The notes under the pieces were generated by a model that saw nothing but the letters and a program-made list of their open reading frames with translations, ran no database searches and was not told the origin of the DNA. The position numbers and the translations under genes were made by a program. A stretch of DNA of 64,000 nucleotides from Omphiscola glabra. Lineage: Eukaryota; Mollusca; Gastropoda; Lymnaeidae. The stretch's first letter is position 1. Each line of letters begins with the position of its first letter. This document shows positions 22,271 through 36,600 of the stretch, piece by piece. The stretch covers positions 31,848,315 through 31,912,314 of the forward strand of contig OZ024794.1 in the NCBI GenBank assembly GCA_964017045.1, written 5' to 3'.

Positions 22271-23335
22271 GGAAATCGAATACATTTACATGCGCAAAAA
22301 ATATTATATTTCCGCTTTTATTTTAGCAAAAGTTTAAGTATTATTATTATAAATTACAAATACATATAAAGAAACAACTAAGGAACTATCTTAAGCATTT
22401 TATATGCGTTTAAAAGTTATGGAACAAAAATTAAATAGAAAAAACTATTATCAAAGAAATACACAGTAATCGCATTCATCGGGAAAACCTAAACATCAGT
22501 TGTTGTTAGTGCGTTTTTAGCGCGTTGTCAATAAGGCGAAATAAAATTAAAATTAATTAGTTCTAAATAATCACGCAAATAACGTCATAGTGCGAACTGC
22601 CTATTTAGCCAAAGCTAAAAGTTATCTGATTTAATAAAAGAGCGTGACAAAACTGATGATGTACATTCCCCTTCTTATAAGTAAAATTAATAAATAGCAT
22701 TGATTGCTTTTTAAATTGCTAAACTTAAATACTAATTTAGCTTTGTATTTTTAACATTTAATAAGTTTGTATTTTTTATTTATTCCAAAAATAAACTTTT
22801 ATGAAATTTATAAAGTAGTAAAAACTCTACATTTAAAAATAATTTTAATAAGAATATGCCGTTTAATTAAATTGGTGCATCAAAACTAAATAGCCAAATA
22901 GCATTTTTAATGCACTTATCACTGATCTAGATAAGAACAAAGCATATTAAATGCAAAAAAAAATCTTTTTGCATATGTAAGGGGGCTACATTTATTTATT
23001 TATTTTTTTAAAACTCTGTGGGCGGGGAGTACAGTATACATTCATTTTGCCCAATGCAGCACAAGATAAGCCTTCAAATCAATTCGATATATTTATATCG
23101 ATGGTAGGAAATTGAGTTCATGCATTTTTACTTGCATGACAATATCTTTCAATCCAATGACATTACAGCTGTAAAAAAAAAAAAGAATCTATATTCTCAT
23201 TTTACATATGAACATATTTTAACCAATTAAGAAAATCAACGACTTTAACAAAATGTATATACATTTACATAATTATACTCATGGATATCAAAAACCAATC
23301 ACTTTACACAAGTGAAAATTTAATTTTAAAAATAA
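22271..23335. other. AT-rich intergenic DNA
   Basis: Very AT-rich sequence with no frame, repeat array or transposon end that I recognise. Confidence 0.5.
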
Positions 23336-23522
23336 ATATTTTATTAGATAGAGAGATAGACAGACAGACAGACAAATACACAGATAGATGATAGATAAGT
23401 AGAGATATGGATAAAAGATAGATATATGGAAGGATGGATGGATGGATGAAATGATGGATGGATGGAAGGGTGGGTTGGTGAGAGGATGAATGGATGGATG
23501 GATAGATAGATAGATATAGATA

Positions 23523-23583
<61 letters not shown>

Positions 23584-23634
23584 AATGTAGGTAGGTAGGT
23601 AGGTAAGGAGATAGGTAGATAGATAGATAGATGG

Positions 23635-23727
<93 letters not shown>

Positions 23728-24450
23728 GGGTAGATAGATACAGACCTGTTTACTCTTACGATTTTGGCGTACAATGTACGATTTTGATGTGTATACATTA
23801 TATATACTGAGTGTTTTTTTACTATTAAAATAATGTATTGAACGATTTTATGATGAAATTGTACGATTTTAAGATTTTGAGTGCAAACAGGTCTGTAGAT
23901 AGTAGCTGGATTGGTAGATAGGTAGGTAGGTAGGTAGGTGGGCAGGTAGGTAGGTAGGCAGGCAGGCATGTAGATGTTAGATAGGTAGATGATAGATAGA
24001 TAGGTAGATAGATAGACAAACAGACAGAGAGACAAACAGACAGGCAGTCAGACAGACAGAGAGACAGAAGGAGAGAGAGACAAAGAGAGACAGTCAGAAA
24101 CACAGCCAGAGAGACAGACAAAGAGACAGCCTGAGAGACAGACTGAGAGACAGACAGAGAGACAAACAGAGAGACAGACAGAGAGACAAACAGAGAGACA
24201 GACAGAGAGACAAACAGAGAGACAGACAGATAGACAGAGATACGGACAGAGAGACAGACAGAGAGATAGACGGAGAGACAGACAGAGAGATAGACAGAGA
24301 GACAGACAGAGAGATAGACAGAGAGACAGACAGAGAGACAGACAGAGAGACAGACAGATAGAAAAAAAATGAGACAGACAGAGACAGACAGAATGACAGA
24401 GAGACAGACAGAGCGACAGAGATACAGACAGAGAGACATAGAGACAGATC
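23336..24450. repeat. GATA / GACA / GAGA microsatellite tract
   Basis: The first part is mainly GATA (long pure runs at 23521-23580 and 23637-23725). A non-repeat gap at 23742-23890 follows, then GGTA-type units, then GACA and GAGA mixtures from about 24010 to 24450. Long serine/leucine/cysteine-rich frames on the minus strand are only translations of this repeat. Confidence 0.95.
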
Positions 24451-24529
24451 ATCCATGAATAATTGTAAAAAAGTTATCTTAATTCGGTAAACTATATCTA
24501 TACATATATAACAATTAATATATATAAGT

Positions 24530-25241
24530 ATATCCCTCTATGTGCTTCTATACCATTAATCCAAAAGTGATGAAAATTTAGTGAATTGTAAAAAATGCAA
24601 ATGTTTCTGAATTATTACACACATTTGACAATATTCCGTATTTGGACCGGGGACCTAAATTCTTTTTTCCCCCCTTTTATGAGCTAAAAATAATTTCCGT
24701 ATGCGTTCCTATACCATTCATCCGATTGCGATAAAACTTTGGTAAGTTGTTGTGCACACCAAACACAGGTTTATGAATTAGCTTATCCATTTTGAAATAT
24801 TTTTTTGGGGGACCGGGGGCCCTAAATAATTTTTTTCTTATATGAGCTATACAAATATAATTTCAATCAGTGCTATTGCATGGGTGGCTAGAAATCAATC
24901 AGTTACAAACGACATTTCAGTTTGTGTGTGACATAAGTACAACAATTTTAAAATTGTGCGTTTGGGGCCGGGGGCCTTATTTTAAAAATAATAAATATTT
25001 GAGCTATCTAAATATAATTTAAAACAGAGCTACTGCATGGCTGGATCAATCGCTACAAGTGTGTGGACTAAATTTTGAAAATCCCTGCTTCTCACGTGGA
25101 CAGCTGTATGTGGCCTACGCACTAGACGGAAAAAAAACCAAGAAATCTTTTCTATTTTAAAAATATTTTAAAACTTAATTTCAACACAAACACTTTTTTC
25201 ATTGCGTGGCATTGCAACGCATGCCGAGTTCTCGCTAGTAG
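24530..25241 (+). mobile_element. Helitron-like non-autonomous segment
   Basis: It contains three imperfect units of about 160 bp, each with a GACCGGGGRCCTAAAT-like core (near 24645, 24812 and 24966) followed by a TGAGCTA motif. It ends in GCAACGCATGCCGAGTTCTC then GCTAGT, which resembles Helitron 3' ends (short hairpin then CTAGT). The 5' boundary is a guess and the base after CTAGT is not the expected T, so the class is uncertain. Confidence 0.45.
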
Positions 25242-25497
25242 CTTATTAAAGAACAAAAAAGACTACACGAATCAGATGAAATGAAAGCATTGTTGAAATC
25301 ACTGGTTTTTAATCAATGAAATTTTGCACATGAAATTGTCAGGTCATCATTTCTACTTAATGTCCAACATATCATTTATGCCCCCTCCCCCCGCAACTAA
25401 AATGTTGTGAAATTTCCTATTGACGTGATTTTTATGTTGTTTAGAAGATGAGTTTGTCGTGTCGTCTCAGTATCCGGAAAGTTCTCGGGCTGTTACT
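25242..25497 (-). other. 3' flank of gene B
   Basis: Presumed 3' UTR and flank. No clean AATAAA signal was found close to the stop codon; CATAAA near 25433-25438 is a possible variant. Confidence 0.35.
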
Positions 25498-28400
25498 TTA
25501 CACGTGGCAGCAAGTGGCGTACGCTACAACCCCTCCCTCATTTCCAAACCTCTCGTAGCCATTCACAGCAACACAGTGGTCCGCTCCATTAGTTGCTAGG
25601 GTGAGAAAGATGATTATTGTGACAAAGACAATCGTTATGAATAAAAACCCTCTCGACCGAAAATCCTAAAGTGAATATCAACTAGCTGCTTAATCCCCCA
25701 CCCAAACCTAACCCGGAAATGATCCCATTTAAAAAGATATTTTAAAAAATAACATAGCAGCCTTGATAATTATATGTTTAGATGGAATTAAAAATTGCTA
25801 GTATGTGCTGATGTATGGAGCCATTCAACGTTACCTGACAGAATTGTTATGAACTGAGAACGATGCCACAATGAAGTGTTCATATGACAAGCTGTAACCT
25901 TATTAGTATGCAGGGCTTTCGATGCAGAGGCGTATGAAGCTGGGCAGATGTACACCCAGGAGGGACTCTTCCTCTTTTTGGACATGCGCCATTTTGGACC
26001 AACTGTCCAGATGCGTTTTATTGGTAAAAGAGGGTTTCAAAAATCCTGTCCTACCCCGGGGTGGCACTAACACTAGCTACGCCACAGTTTGAGGTGGTTT
26101 AAGGATTAGGAAATATAAAAGCTAAACCCCCTAGGTCGTAGGTGTTGGAAAAGATAACATGAACTCCATCTATGATCACTCTTTGTTACTGTTATGTTGT
26201 TAGTGTTATGTTGTTACTGTTATGTCGTTACTGTTATGTTGTTAGTGTTACCTGTTGTTAGTGAGAAATAAAAATGTTCACCAAAACACTTAAATTTATA
26301 CAGCTCTATCCATCACATTTAGACCAAGCAATTTAACGTAGCTAAGAGCTGCAGGTAAATAGGCTTACTCTCAATGAAGGCCCCGGCAGCTTTAGCGTTG
26401 GGTGTGTACACATTGCATCCCGTCATGACCTGACCAGCCGGACACTGGACAGTAGATCTGGCGCCGACCGGATGACCGCTGGGTGCTGAGTGGACGGTGG
26501 TGCACTTGATGTTGCCGCCTTTGCAGCAGGCGGCGTATGAGACCACACCTGAGAAAGAAACATGCACGACACTCAGCCGAGATGTAAATTTTGCATGTTG
26601 CACCAACGATGTACTATTTCCATCTTATAAAATTAGTTGCTTTGTATCATTTAATGCTTTAAAACTTGGAATGCTTTATAAAATTGAATCGTTTACAATA
26701 TTGAATGTTTTATAAAATTGAATGCTTTTCCTGGGTTGCCCGCATAAATCCACCCTTTTAAAGTATGGTTTTTAGACAATGGACCGTTTTGTAAACGGGC
26801 GTCTGCAAGTCTGACCTAAATTTAATTTTCTGGATTACAACAGATGATGGTTGTAGAAAGCTGGCATGGTTGCGAATCTTAAATTACTTAGAGAGCGCCA
26901 ACCCCACCCCCCCCCCCCTTTTTTTTTTACGTTGCTGAGATTAATAGTATACGAAATAGACATAAGCTCAGGAAAACAGTTAGGGAAGAGCACTGATGTG
27001 GAACCCTCGAGAATCACAAGAACCGGGAAAACCCAAATATACCTGGTGAAATGTTGTCGACAAAGATGGGATTATGATTGTAAAGTGTTGAAATAGTTTA
27101 AGGATATTGCAATAGACCGGAAGGCGTGGTAGGATTGTCGTTGATGCCCTACCCTCCACTAGGGGTTAACAATTTACACTTGCTCTGTGATATTTCCTAG
27201 GAAAAGAAAAAGCTTTCCTGGCGCACGCTTCTACACTAAAAAGATAATGAAACTATCAGAGTCCTTACCAGCAGCCACGCCATCATTTTGACCAATGCAG
27301 GATGTGTTTGTGATTATTGTACCATCTGAGTCGGACATGTAGGTAAATGTCGAACACCCTAGGTAAACACATGGAAGCAAAAAATATGTGTTAAACACAG
27401 GAAGTGAACGCCATTTAAACAAGGAAAATAAAAAACAAATATCACATGATCGAAAAGGAACCATTTTTTTTTTCCAATTTCGCTGTCCTTTTTAAAAAAA
27501 AGATTTCATCATAGGCAACTTTTTGGAGAACCCAGGATTCAGCTACGACACTGAGAATAGGAAAAGTTTGGGAACCACTGACCTAGAGGGTAACCATCAG
27601 CGCCACACGGGATAACGACCTGGTCATCTACCCCCGTTCCTGATGGTCCGGCCGACTTGTATGTGCACGTCATTCCATTCAGACTGCAACACCTGGCGTT
27701 GGCCTGGATACCTGGAGGTTTAAGAGAAACAGTTAAGTATAGCATGCCGCGTTGAGTTTAATAGACACTCAAATGTAACAAAAGTATAGCATTTAACAGA
27801 CACTCAAATGTAACAAAAGTATAGCATTTAACAGACACTCAAATGTAACAAAAGTATAGCATTTAACAGACACTCAAATGTAACAAAAGTATAGCGTTTA
27901 ATAGACACTCAAATGTAACAAAAGTATAGCATTTAACAGACACTCAAATGTAACAAAAGTATAGCATTTAACAGACACTCAAATGTAACAAAAGTATAGC
28001 ATTTAATAGACACTCAAATGTAACAAAAGTATAGCATTTAACAGACACTCAAATGTAACAAAAGTATAGCGTTTAATAGACACTCAAATGTAACAAAAGT
28101 ATAGCGTTTAATAGACACTCAAATGTAACAAAAGTATAGCATTTAACAGACACTCAAATGTAACAAAAGTATAGCATTTAATAGACACTCAAATGTAACA
28201 AAAGTATAGCATTTAACAGACACTCAAATGTAACAAAAGAATAGCGTTTAATAGACACTCAAATGTAACAAAAGTATAGCATTTAACAGACACTCAAATG
28301 TAACAAAAGTATAGCATTTAACAGACACTCAAATGTAACAAAAGTATAGCATTTAATAGACACTCAAATGTAACAAAAGTATAGCATTTAACAGACACTC

Positions 28401-31400
28401 AAATGTAACAAAAGTATAGCGTTTAATAGACACACAAATGTAACAAAAGTATAGCGTTTAATAGACACTCAAATGTAACAAAAGTATAGCGTTTAATAGA
28501 CACTCAAATGTAACAAAAGTATAGCATTTAACAGACACTCAAATGTAACAAAAGTATAGCGTTTAATAGACACTCAAATGTAACAAAAGTATAGCATTTA
28601 ACAGACACTCAAATGTAACAAAAGTATAGCGTTTAATAGACACTCAAATGTAACAAAAGTATAGCGTTTAATAGACACTCAAATGTAACAAAAGTATAGC
28701 ATTTAACAGACACTCAAATGTAACAAAAGTATAGCATTTAACAGACACTCAAATGTAACAAAAGTATAGCGTTTAATAGACACTCAAATGTAACGAAAGT
28801 ATAGCGTTTAATAGACACTCAAATGTAACAAAAGTATAGCATTTAACAGACACTCAAATGTAACAAAAGTATAGCATTTAACAGACACTCAAATGTAACA
28901 AAAGTATAGCGTTTAATAGACACTCAAATGTAACAAAAGTATAGCATTTAACAGACACTCAAATGTAACAAAAGTATAGCGTTTAATAGACACTCAAATG
29001 TAACAAAAGTATAGCGTTTAATAGACACTCAAATGTAACAAAAGTATAGCATTTAACAGACACTCAAATGTAACAAAAGTATAGCATTTAACAGACACTC
29101 AAATGTAACAAAAGTATAGCGTTTAATAGACACTCAAATGTAACAAAAGTATAGCATTTAACAGACACTCAAATGTAACAAAAGTATAGCGTTTAATAGA
29201 CACTCAAATGTAACAAAAGTATAGCGTTTAATAGACACTCAAATGTAACAAAAGTATAGCGTTTAATAGACACTCAAATATAACAAAAGTATAGCGTTTA
29301 ATAGACACTCAAATATAACAAAAGTATAGCGTTTAATAGACACTCAAATATAACAAAAGTATAGCGTTTAATAGACACTCAAATATAACAAAAGTATAGC
29401 ATTTAACAGACACTCAAATGTAACAAAAGTATAGCGTTTAATAGACACTCAAATATAACAAAAGTATAGCATTTAACAGACACTCAAATGTAACAAAAGT
29501 ATAGCGTTTAATAGACACTCAAATGTAACAAAAGTATAGCGTTTAATAGACACTCAAATATAACAAAAGTATAGCATTTAACAGACACTCAAATGTAACA
29601 AAAGTATAGCGTTTAATAGACACTCAAATATAACAAAAGTATAGCATTTAACAGACACTCAAATGTAACAAAAGTATAGCGTTTAATAGACACTCAAATA
29701 TAACAAAAGTATAGCATTTAACAGACACTCAAATGTAACAAAAGTATAGCGTTTAATAGACACTCAAATGTAACAAAAGTATAGCGTTTAATGGACAGTC
29801 AAGTGCAGGGCCGGCCTTACGCCATTGCAACCTATGGGGCGCAATGGGCCCCGCCCCGAATTTATTTTCTATTACAAAATCATAATTTTCCCTTATTAAC
29901 CTGATCCTTAACACAGAATGGGCCCCGCGCCAGAGGCGTAGCGTAGGGGGGCACGGGGGTGCAGATGTACCCGGGCGCCAGCTAGTTAGGGGCGGCAAAA
30001 TGTGCTTTGATATTACTTTATTGATGAAAATAATGGGTTTGAGAGTTGAAAAAAGGAAAAGAGGGCGCTTTAAAATAAATCTTGCCCCCGGGCGCCAAAC
30101 ACTCTAGCTACGCCACTGCCCCGCGCAATCCGTTTCGCATAGGGCCCCGCAATTGTTAGGGTCGGCCCTGCTCAAGTGTAACAAAAGCATGATGATGTTA
30201 AGCTGGGAAGGATTTCGAAGATATGGACATTCACTAAATTAAAAAAAACAATCTGGACGAGCAACGATTTAAAATTGTAAAAATAGGCAAGTCATTCAAC
30301 AACAGGTGAAATAACAATTTTAACAACAAAATCATTGAGATAATTAAAAATAAGAACCTTGAGAAAACGATCACTTGATAAAGAAAAATGAGGGCATAAA
30401 CGTAACTCTACCCATGTAATATTTCTTAAACAAAGACGATTCAAAGTAAAATGTTGTCTTCATTCACAGAGAAGGGACTTAGCTCTCTATTACTGACCGT
30501 TATAAATGGAGAATTTTATCTCTTATTTAAGTGTATGGCTCGTTTGAAAAACAGTCCACAATAAAGGACGATACCAAAGTTGAAAAATAATAACAAATAA
30601 AACGACAGTCAAGGCCAGAGCTAATTACAATTAATAACTTTTTAATTTGTGAACTTCAATTAAATAATAACAGCAGGAGAAAATATGTTTAAAATGATAA
30701 ACTTACAGATTTGCTGGTACCGGTACTGTATATAAAAATAAAACGAGCACAAAATTGTACAACGAGGAAATAGAAAAATCTACACACAACAAATTATTAA
30801 ATAATGACACAGCACATCTCGTGATCAAAAGAAAATCTCTCCTCTCTCTATCGGTCAGCCCTTTTTATAGGCATTTCCTACTAATGTCTCCCTCCTGATC
30901 CTCTTGGACCTCAGTGCGGCCTTTGACACTGTCGACCATGAAACCCTTTACAAAACGCTTGAAAATTACTTTGGCATTTCTGGTTCTGTTTTGTCTTGGT
31001 TTAGGTCGTTCCTCTCTGATAGAACGCAGGCAGTCGCTGTCGATGGCTGTATCTCCAGCAGTGCTGACTTGGTGTATGGAGTGCCACAGGGGTCCGTTTT
31101 GGGCCCGGTTCTATTTACAATGTATACCAGGCCACTGCTCCTCTTGCTCGAGAGGCATGCTGTTGGGAGCCAGTCTTTCGCGGATGATACGCAACTATAC
31201 AAGCATACCCATCCCTCTCTTGTAGATTCAGCTGTCCGGACTTTGCAGGAGTGTATTGGTGATGTCAAGTCATGGATGATACTCAGCAAGTTGAAACTTA
31301 ACGATGACAAAACGGAAGCACTTCTTATTCATGATCACAAATCATCCTCTAACTCAGCTCTCCCCACCTCATTTCAAGTAGGTAACTCAGACATACAGTT

Positions 31401-33599
31401 TACATACTCAACTAGGAATCTTGGTTATATTCTGTCTAACAACATGTCTCTAGATAAACATATATCTCACATTTGTCGCTCTGCATACACTGCTATCCGT
31501 CAGATCAGCTCCATCCGCCACTACCTCACAGTTAGTGCAACAAAAACCTTAGTCTGTGCTCTTGTTCTCTCTCGTCTTGACTACTGCAACTCTCTTCTGT
31601 CAGGCTCACCAAAACACTTCTTAGAAAGATTACAAAAGGTTCAAAACTCAGCTGCTAGGCTAGTTTTAAAGGCAAAAAAACGTGATCACGTCACACCACT
31701 ACTTCATTCACTTCATTGGCTCCCTGTACAAGCACGGATTGATTATAAACTCTCTGTTCTGTGCCACAACTTTTTCTCGAATTCCTGCCCTTCATATCTA
31801 ACCGAAATTCTCTCTGTCTATTCACCCCTTCGACAGCTTCACTCCTCCGCAGACGATCGTATTCTTTCTGTCCCTAAGACTCGCACAAAAACATACGGTG
31901 AAAGATCTTTCTCTTACTGTGCCCCCAAACAATGGAATTCTCTTCCACTACACATCAGAAATATATCAACCATCACAGCCTTCAAAACTGCACTCAAAAC
32001 ACACCTCTTTAAACTTTACTATCCTGACTGATTCCCCCTCTGAAAGTTAAACGATGCTGCTGAGTGCCGTCCATGGCTTCACATGTAAATTGTTATGGAA
32101 TGGTTGGTTTTTAATTTATATTTTTAAGTTCATTTTAATTTGCATGTACAGCGTGGTGAGCCCAGCCCTAGGCTGGGGTACCACGCTATAGAAAACTACC
32201 CATAATAATAATAATAATAATGTCTCTCGAACCACCTAACACATTGTTTTGCCTTCCCGTTTTATCCAGAATCTTCTATTATTTTCGACAGTTTTCCTGA
32301 CTGGAACAGATGATAATAAATGTTGTAAACACGGTTTTTCTAGCCACACTTCAATGGCGGTCACGAGAGTTCATGAGGGGTCATGCACGTGGTACGCGAG
32401 ATAGGCGTGCTTTAACACGTCATCTTCATAACACTCTCCTATAATAAAAGAAGTGGTTGTGACACTATCAATTAAATTATTATAAATTATTGCAGGGCTG
32501 TCTTCCTTACCCAGAGTTGTCCCGTAGCCGTTGACGGCTCTACAAGTGGCTTTCCCGTTGCTGAACCCAATCTGTTCTCCATCTCGGTGCCAGTCGTTGT
32601 TCTGTCATAGAAGTTCAACACACACTAATGATAACATCTGGGCTATAGCTCATTGCTGGTGGTAACAAACATCCCTTAAATGCACATCGTCTTGAACAAG
32701 CTTGGATTTCTCTTGGGCGTCTCGCCCTGCCGAGCCCCTCTACAACTAACGTACACAATTCAACTTATAATCAAGTCATCTTAAGTATATGCATGAAGTA
32801 GAAATGTCTCTTGGCAGTTTAATATTTGGCTATTTTTTTTTTTTAGCCTCAGTTTAAGGTCCTGACCTGGAGAAAGTTTTCTGAAGAAGCGTCAACACGT
32901 CCAGGCGCATTTACTCTCATAAATCTGTTAAACTTTTTAGTCGATATTTTAACAATTTGTAGAAAATTGTTTAGTTAAGTTGTAGGCACTATGTAAAAAT
33001 AGCATACCTATGAAGGATTAAATTCTTTCCAGGAACAGTTTAGATATTAATTATTTGGTAGTAAAAAATTTACATTCGGTCGTTACATTAAGTTAGCCAG
33101 AGCATTAAGTTAGCCAGAGCATTAAGTTAGTATTAACTATTCAGTCATCACCTTAAGGTATGCAGAACAGTAAATTAGAATCAACCATTCAATCCTTACC
33201 TTAAGGTAGCTGGTGCAGTAACTTAGTAGCAGCCATTCAGTCCTTACCTTAAGGTAGCTGGTACAGCTGGTGAGTATCTCATTGGTGTTGCAGGACACCT
33301 CGGCTATTTTGTGGTATCCCACCTCGGACACGCCTGACCACCTGGTGAGGCACGACAGCTGATGGGAGGTGGACGTCGATGTGGCCGTCCCCTCGTTCCT
33401 CAGACCGGCGCTGGTGGTGGAGTGGGTCACAGCGACACTCGCGAATGGGTTGTGCTCGGCCGGGAGTTGGATCTCATCTTAAAGACAAATCATGATAAAA
33501 TGTATTCAACATATTACCAAGTAATTGTTTAGTTTTTTCTAGTTTTTTCTCAATTGCCATTAGAATGAAAAGCCATAAGGCATATATCATATATATATA

Positions 33600-33662
<63 letters not shown>

Positions 33663-36600
33663 GCGATAATGGTGCGACTCGTGGACTGCTTCCATTTCCG
33701 GCGGCTGCTTCGTAAAAATCGTGTCTACTTCCTTATAACCGAATTTGGTATTGAGAGTATATAACAAATAATTCTATATGTTTGCAAGAAAATATGGTTC
33801 AATAATAAGTTCAATAGCGCGCAAAATATAATTCCCGATAAATACGCTAAATGATATAAATATATTTTTAATAACGCAACCGCGTTTGGCGCGTAATATT
33901 TTCGTGTCAGAAAATGAAATCGTTTCAATTTAAGTATGGTGTAAAAAATATTCGGTTTAAAAGTGGTTGGGACATCAGAATATATTAATATAGTTCATGT
34001 GCGTGAAATAAAACGTGGGCAGTGACGTATGATGGGGGGGGGGGGGAGGGGTGTAGCAAAAATTGTGTTTCTTAAATGTGCGTTACTGAAGTTCATGTTT
34101 TGTCAAGTATAAAGTAGATGAGAAGTTCACTCATTGCTGTCGCCAATGTTTGTCATGCAAATTCTAGTTCTTTAATATTGTAAATATACGTTTTGATTAA
34201 ATGGAATTAAATGCATTATTCAATGTGTTTAAAATCTACAGGATCCTACAAACTTTAGTTTCTGTTGAAAATCTCCATAAGAGAAAATATGAACTCAAAA
34301 TTGGTAAATCTATAAATGACATTATTTGAAAGTAGAAGTCAGTTACTCACGTCCGTCCCCAGATATTTGCACACCGACCGTGGCGTCCGTCTTCCCCACA
34401 GAGAAAGTCTGTATCTTGATGGGTTTGTTTTTGTAATACACGACCAGGTCGTAATCGCCCTGGAAACCCCTGACGGTGAAAGTTGTTCCCGCCGACAGCG
34501 ATCTGTTCAGATGTGTGCTCCATTCTTCTTTGGTCAGTTGGAGATAGCGCTGACCGGCCTTGTCCAACTGTTGATTAAGTCATATGGGCCAAGAATGACT
34601 TTTTGCAATTTTTAAATTGTCTTCAAGCACCAAACATTTTTAACACCAAACATTTTTAACACCAAACATTTTTAACACCAAACATTTTTAACACCAAACA
34701 TTTTTAACACCAAACATTTTTAACACCAAACATTTTTAACACCAAACGGCTAATGTGTTTACGAAGAAAACAATTTCCTTTATTGTTTTTTATCATTGTT
34801 ATAAATCTTTCAATCTATATTTAAAATTTTTGAATCGTTTCAAAAACAAATTATTAACATATTCTCCAATGCCTTAAAAGAAGCCTACATAACCTATTAT
34901 CTGTCGCTGTGCGATCAGATACCAATTTAAAAAGAGTCATCATGAAAGTAATTAATATCGCTCCAAAAAGAACTACCTCCGCGAATAATTATTTGAACCA
35001 TTTCGCATATGTAAAATTCTGTAGATACATCCCACCCTCTTCATCACAGCTCCAATGATCCAGCTCCTTCAAGACGAATTAATTCCCTCAAAGTTAGTAC
35101 AGGACCATTAACAAAATTTAATTTCCCCTTAATCTATAAGATTATACCCGCTTGCTCCCTACGCTGTTATTAAGTCTAAATAAATTAGGATGGTCAATTT
35201 TGTCAACAAAGGAATGACATGATGGCTGATTTTTTTGAGCTTGATAAATCCTTTAGATGTCTTGTTTTGACATTATTGTTCTCATAAAAATTTTTTTATC
35301 ATGGGAAGAATATTTATCTAAGTGGTGACAACTTATAAAGGCGAGATGTAGTTATAAAGTGAAGGATTATTTAAGTTACTAATTCTAGCGCGGTAAAGGA
35401 GAATTTTTCATTGGCTTTCCTGTCACAAATTTAATATATTCTGAGAAAAAATGGAAATGCGTGATACCAAGATTTTCCCTAGATAATGGATATTCCAAAA
35501 GTGTACGAGTACAACTTGCCGAATATTGCAAAATTAGGAATTATTTTGTGTTTCTAGTAGGGTGTGCAGCTTTAAACATAATAATTTCAACTATTTAAAA
35601 AATTTTTTTTCAAGATTTACATTTTATCGCCTTATGAAGAATAACCCACCGTGAAAGAATTGCCGTGGACAAGGGCCATTTCGGGATCCATGTCGTGATC
35701 CCAGAATCCCCAAAAAATGATCCCTTCAACAGCCGGGTGACTGAAGTAAAGTCTCAGAGCTGTCTCATACCTGTGAAATTTTTTTAAGACACTGACATAT
35801 ATTTTAAAGGATGCATTGATTGCAACTTTATTCAATAACGTCTTGATATGAATGCCGAGCGGTCTAAAATGAGTCAACCTATTAACAGAAAGAAAGGGGA
35901 AGAAAAAAAACACCAGCATCAGCTTCTACGAAAAGGAAAGCTCTAAAGTAAAACCCGGCGATGTCCGTAGGCAACGACATAGACAAAATGAAAATTCCAA
36001 CAACTTCTTGCAGCCTGGTCTCTTTTTCCAGCCGCCTTGACAAAGTCTTGCCATTGGAACTAATAGGCAGGGATGAGTAAGTGAGAATTGAGAAACTCTT
36101 CATCATTTTAAACAAAATACAGCTCAAGTCATGGCTTCTACTCAAATTGATATATTCAAACAGCCACGTTATTCGCATCTAGGTCTTGGATATATCAGTG
36201 GAACGTAAAAATTGAAATTTTAATAGAGAATGATTTATTTTGACTATATTTTTCTATAATAGGGGATCTTAACCAGCGATGCCCGCTACCACAGGAGAGG
36301 CATTGCCCGGATTGTTTACATTTTTATAAGAACTTTTTTTAAACATCAGAGGGGGGGGGGGAGGACGTGGGGATATGCAGTAAATATGTTTTAAAATCGA
36401 GATGGAGTGAGGGAATGTGATAAATTCGTGATGGGGTGAGGTAATGTGATAAATTCGAGATGGAGTGAGGGAATATGATAAAATCGAGATGGAGTGAGGG
36501 AATGTGTTAAAATCGAGAAGGGGTGAGGGAATGTGATAAAATCGAGAAGGAGTGAGGGAATGTGATAAAATCGAGAAGGAGTGAGGGAATGTGTTAAAAT

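Larger units (their letters stand above)
25498..33477 (-). other. Gene B C-terminal region: three six-Cys modules (exons 14-19)
   Basis: Residues 567-838 hold 18 module cysteines as three sets of six: (LSC, VSC, LTSC, TCK, CC), (MTC, IPC, PLGC, TSC, CC), (IKC, VQC, MTGC, DHC, CC), ending VAYATCCHV. The order, the xTGC motifs and the closing CC pairs match the PCSK9 V domain (nine disulphides in that family). Gene B reads ILTSC where A and C read ILTGC. It is a candidate binding or oligomerisation module for the secreted enzyme. Confidence 0.75.

Noticed and set aside
23304..24456. Long Ser/Leu/Cys-rich and Tyr/Leu/Ser-rich minus-strand frames
   Set aside because: They are translations of the GATA/GACA/GAGA microsatellite and exist in several frames at once.
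27755..29796. Regular repeat array resembling CRISPR
   Set aside because: The units are contiguous 35-bp copies with no unique spacers, in an intron of an animal gene with a related array in the paralogue. It is a minisatellite.
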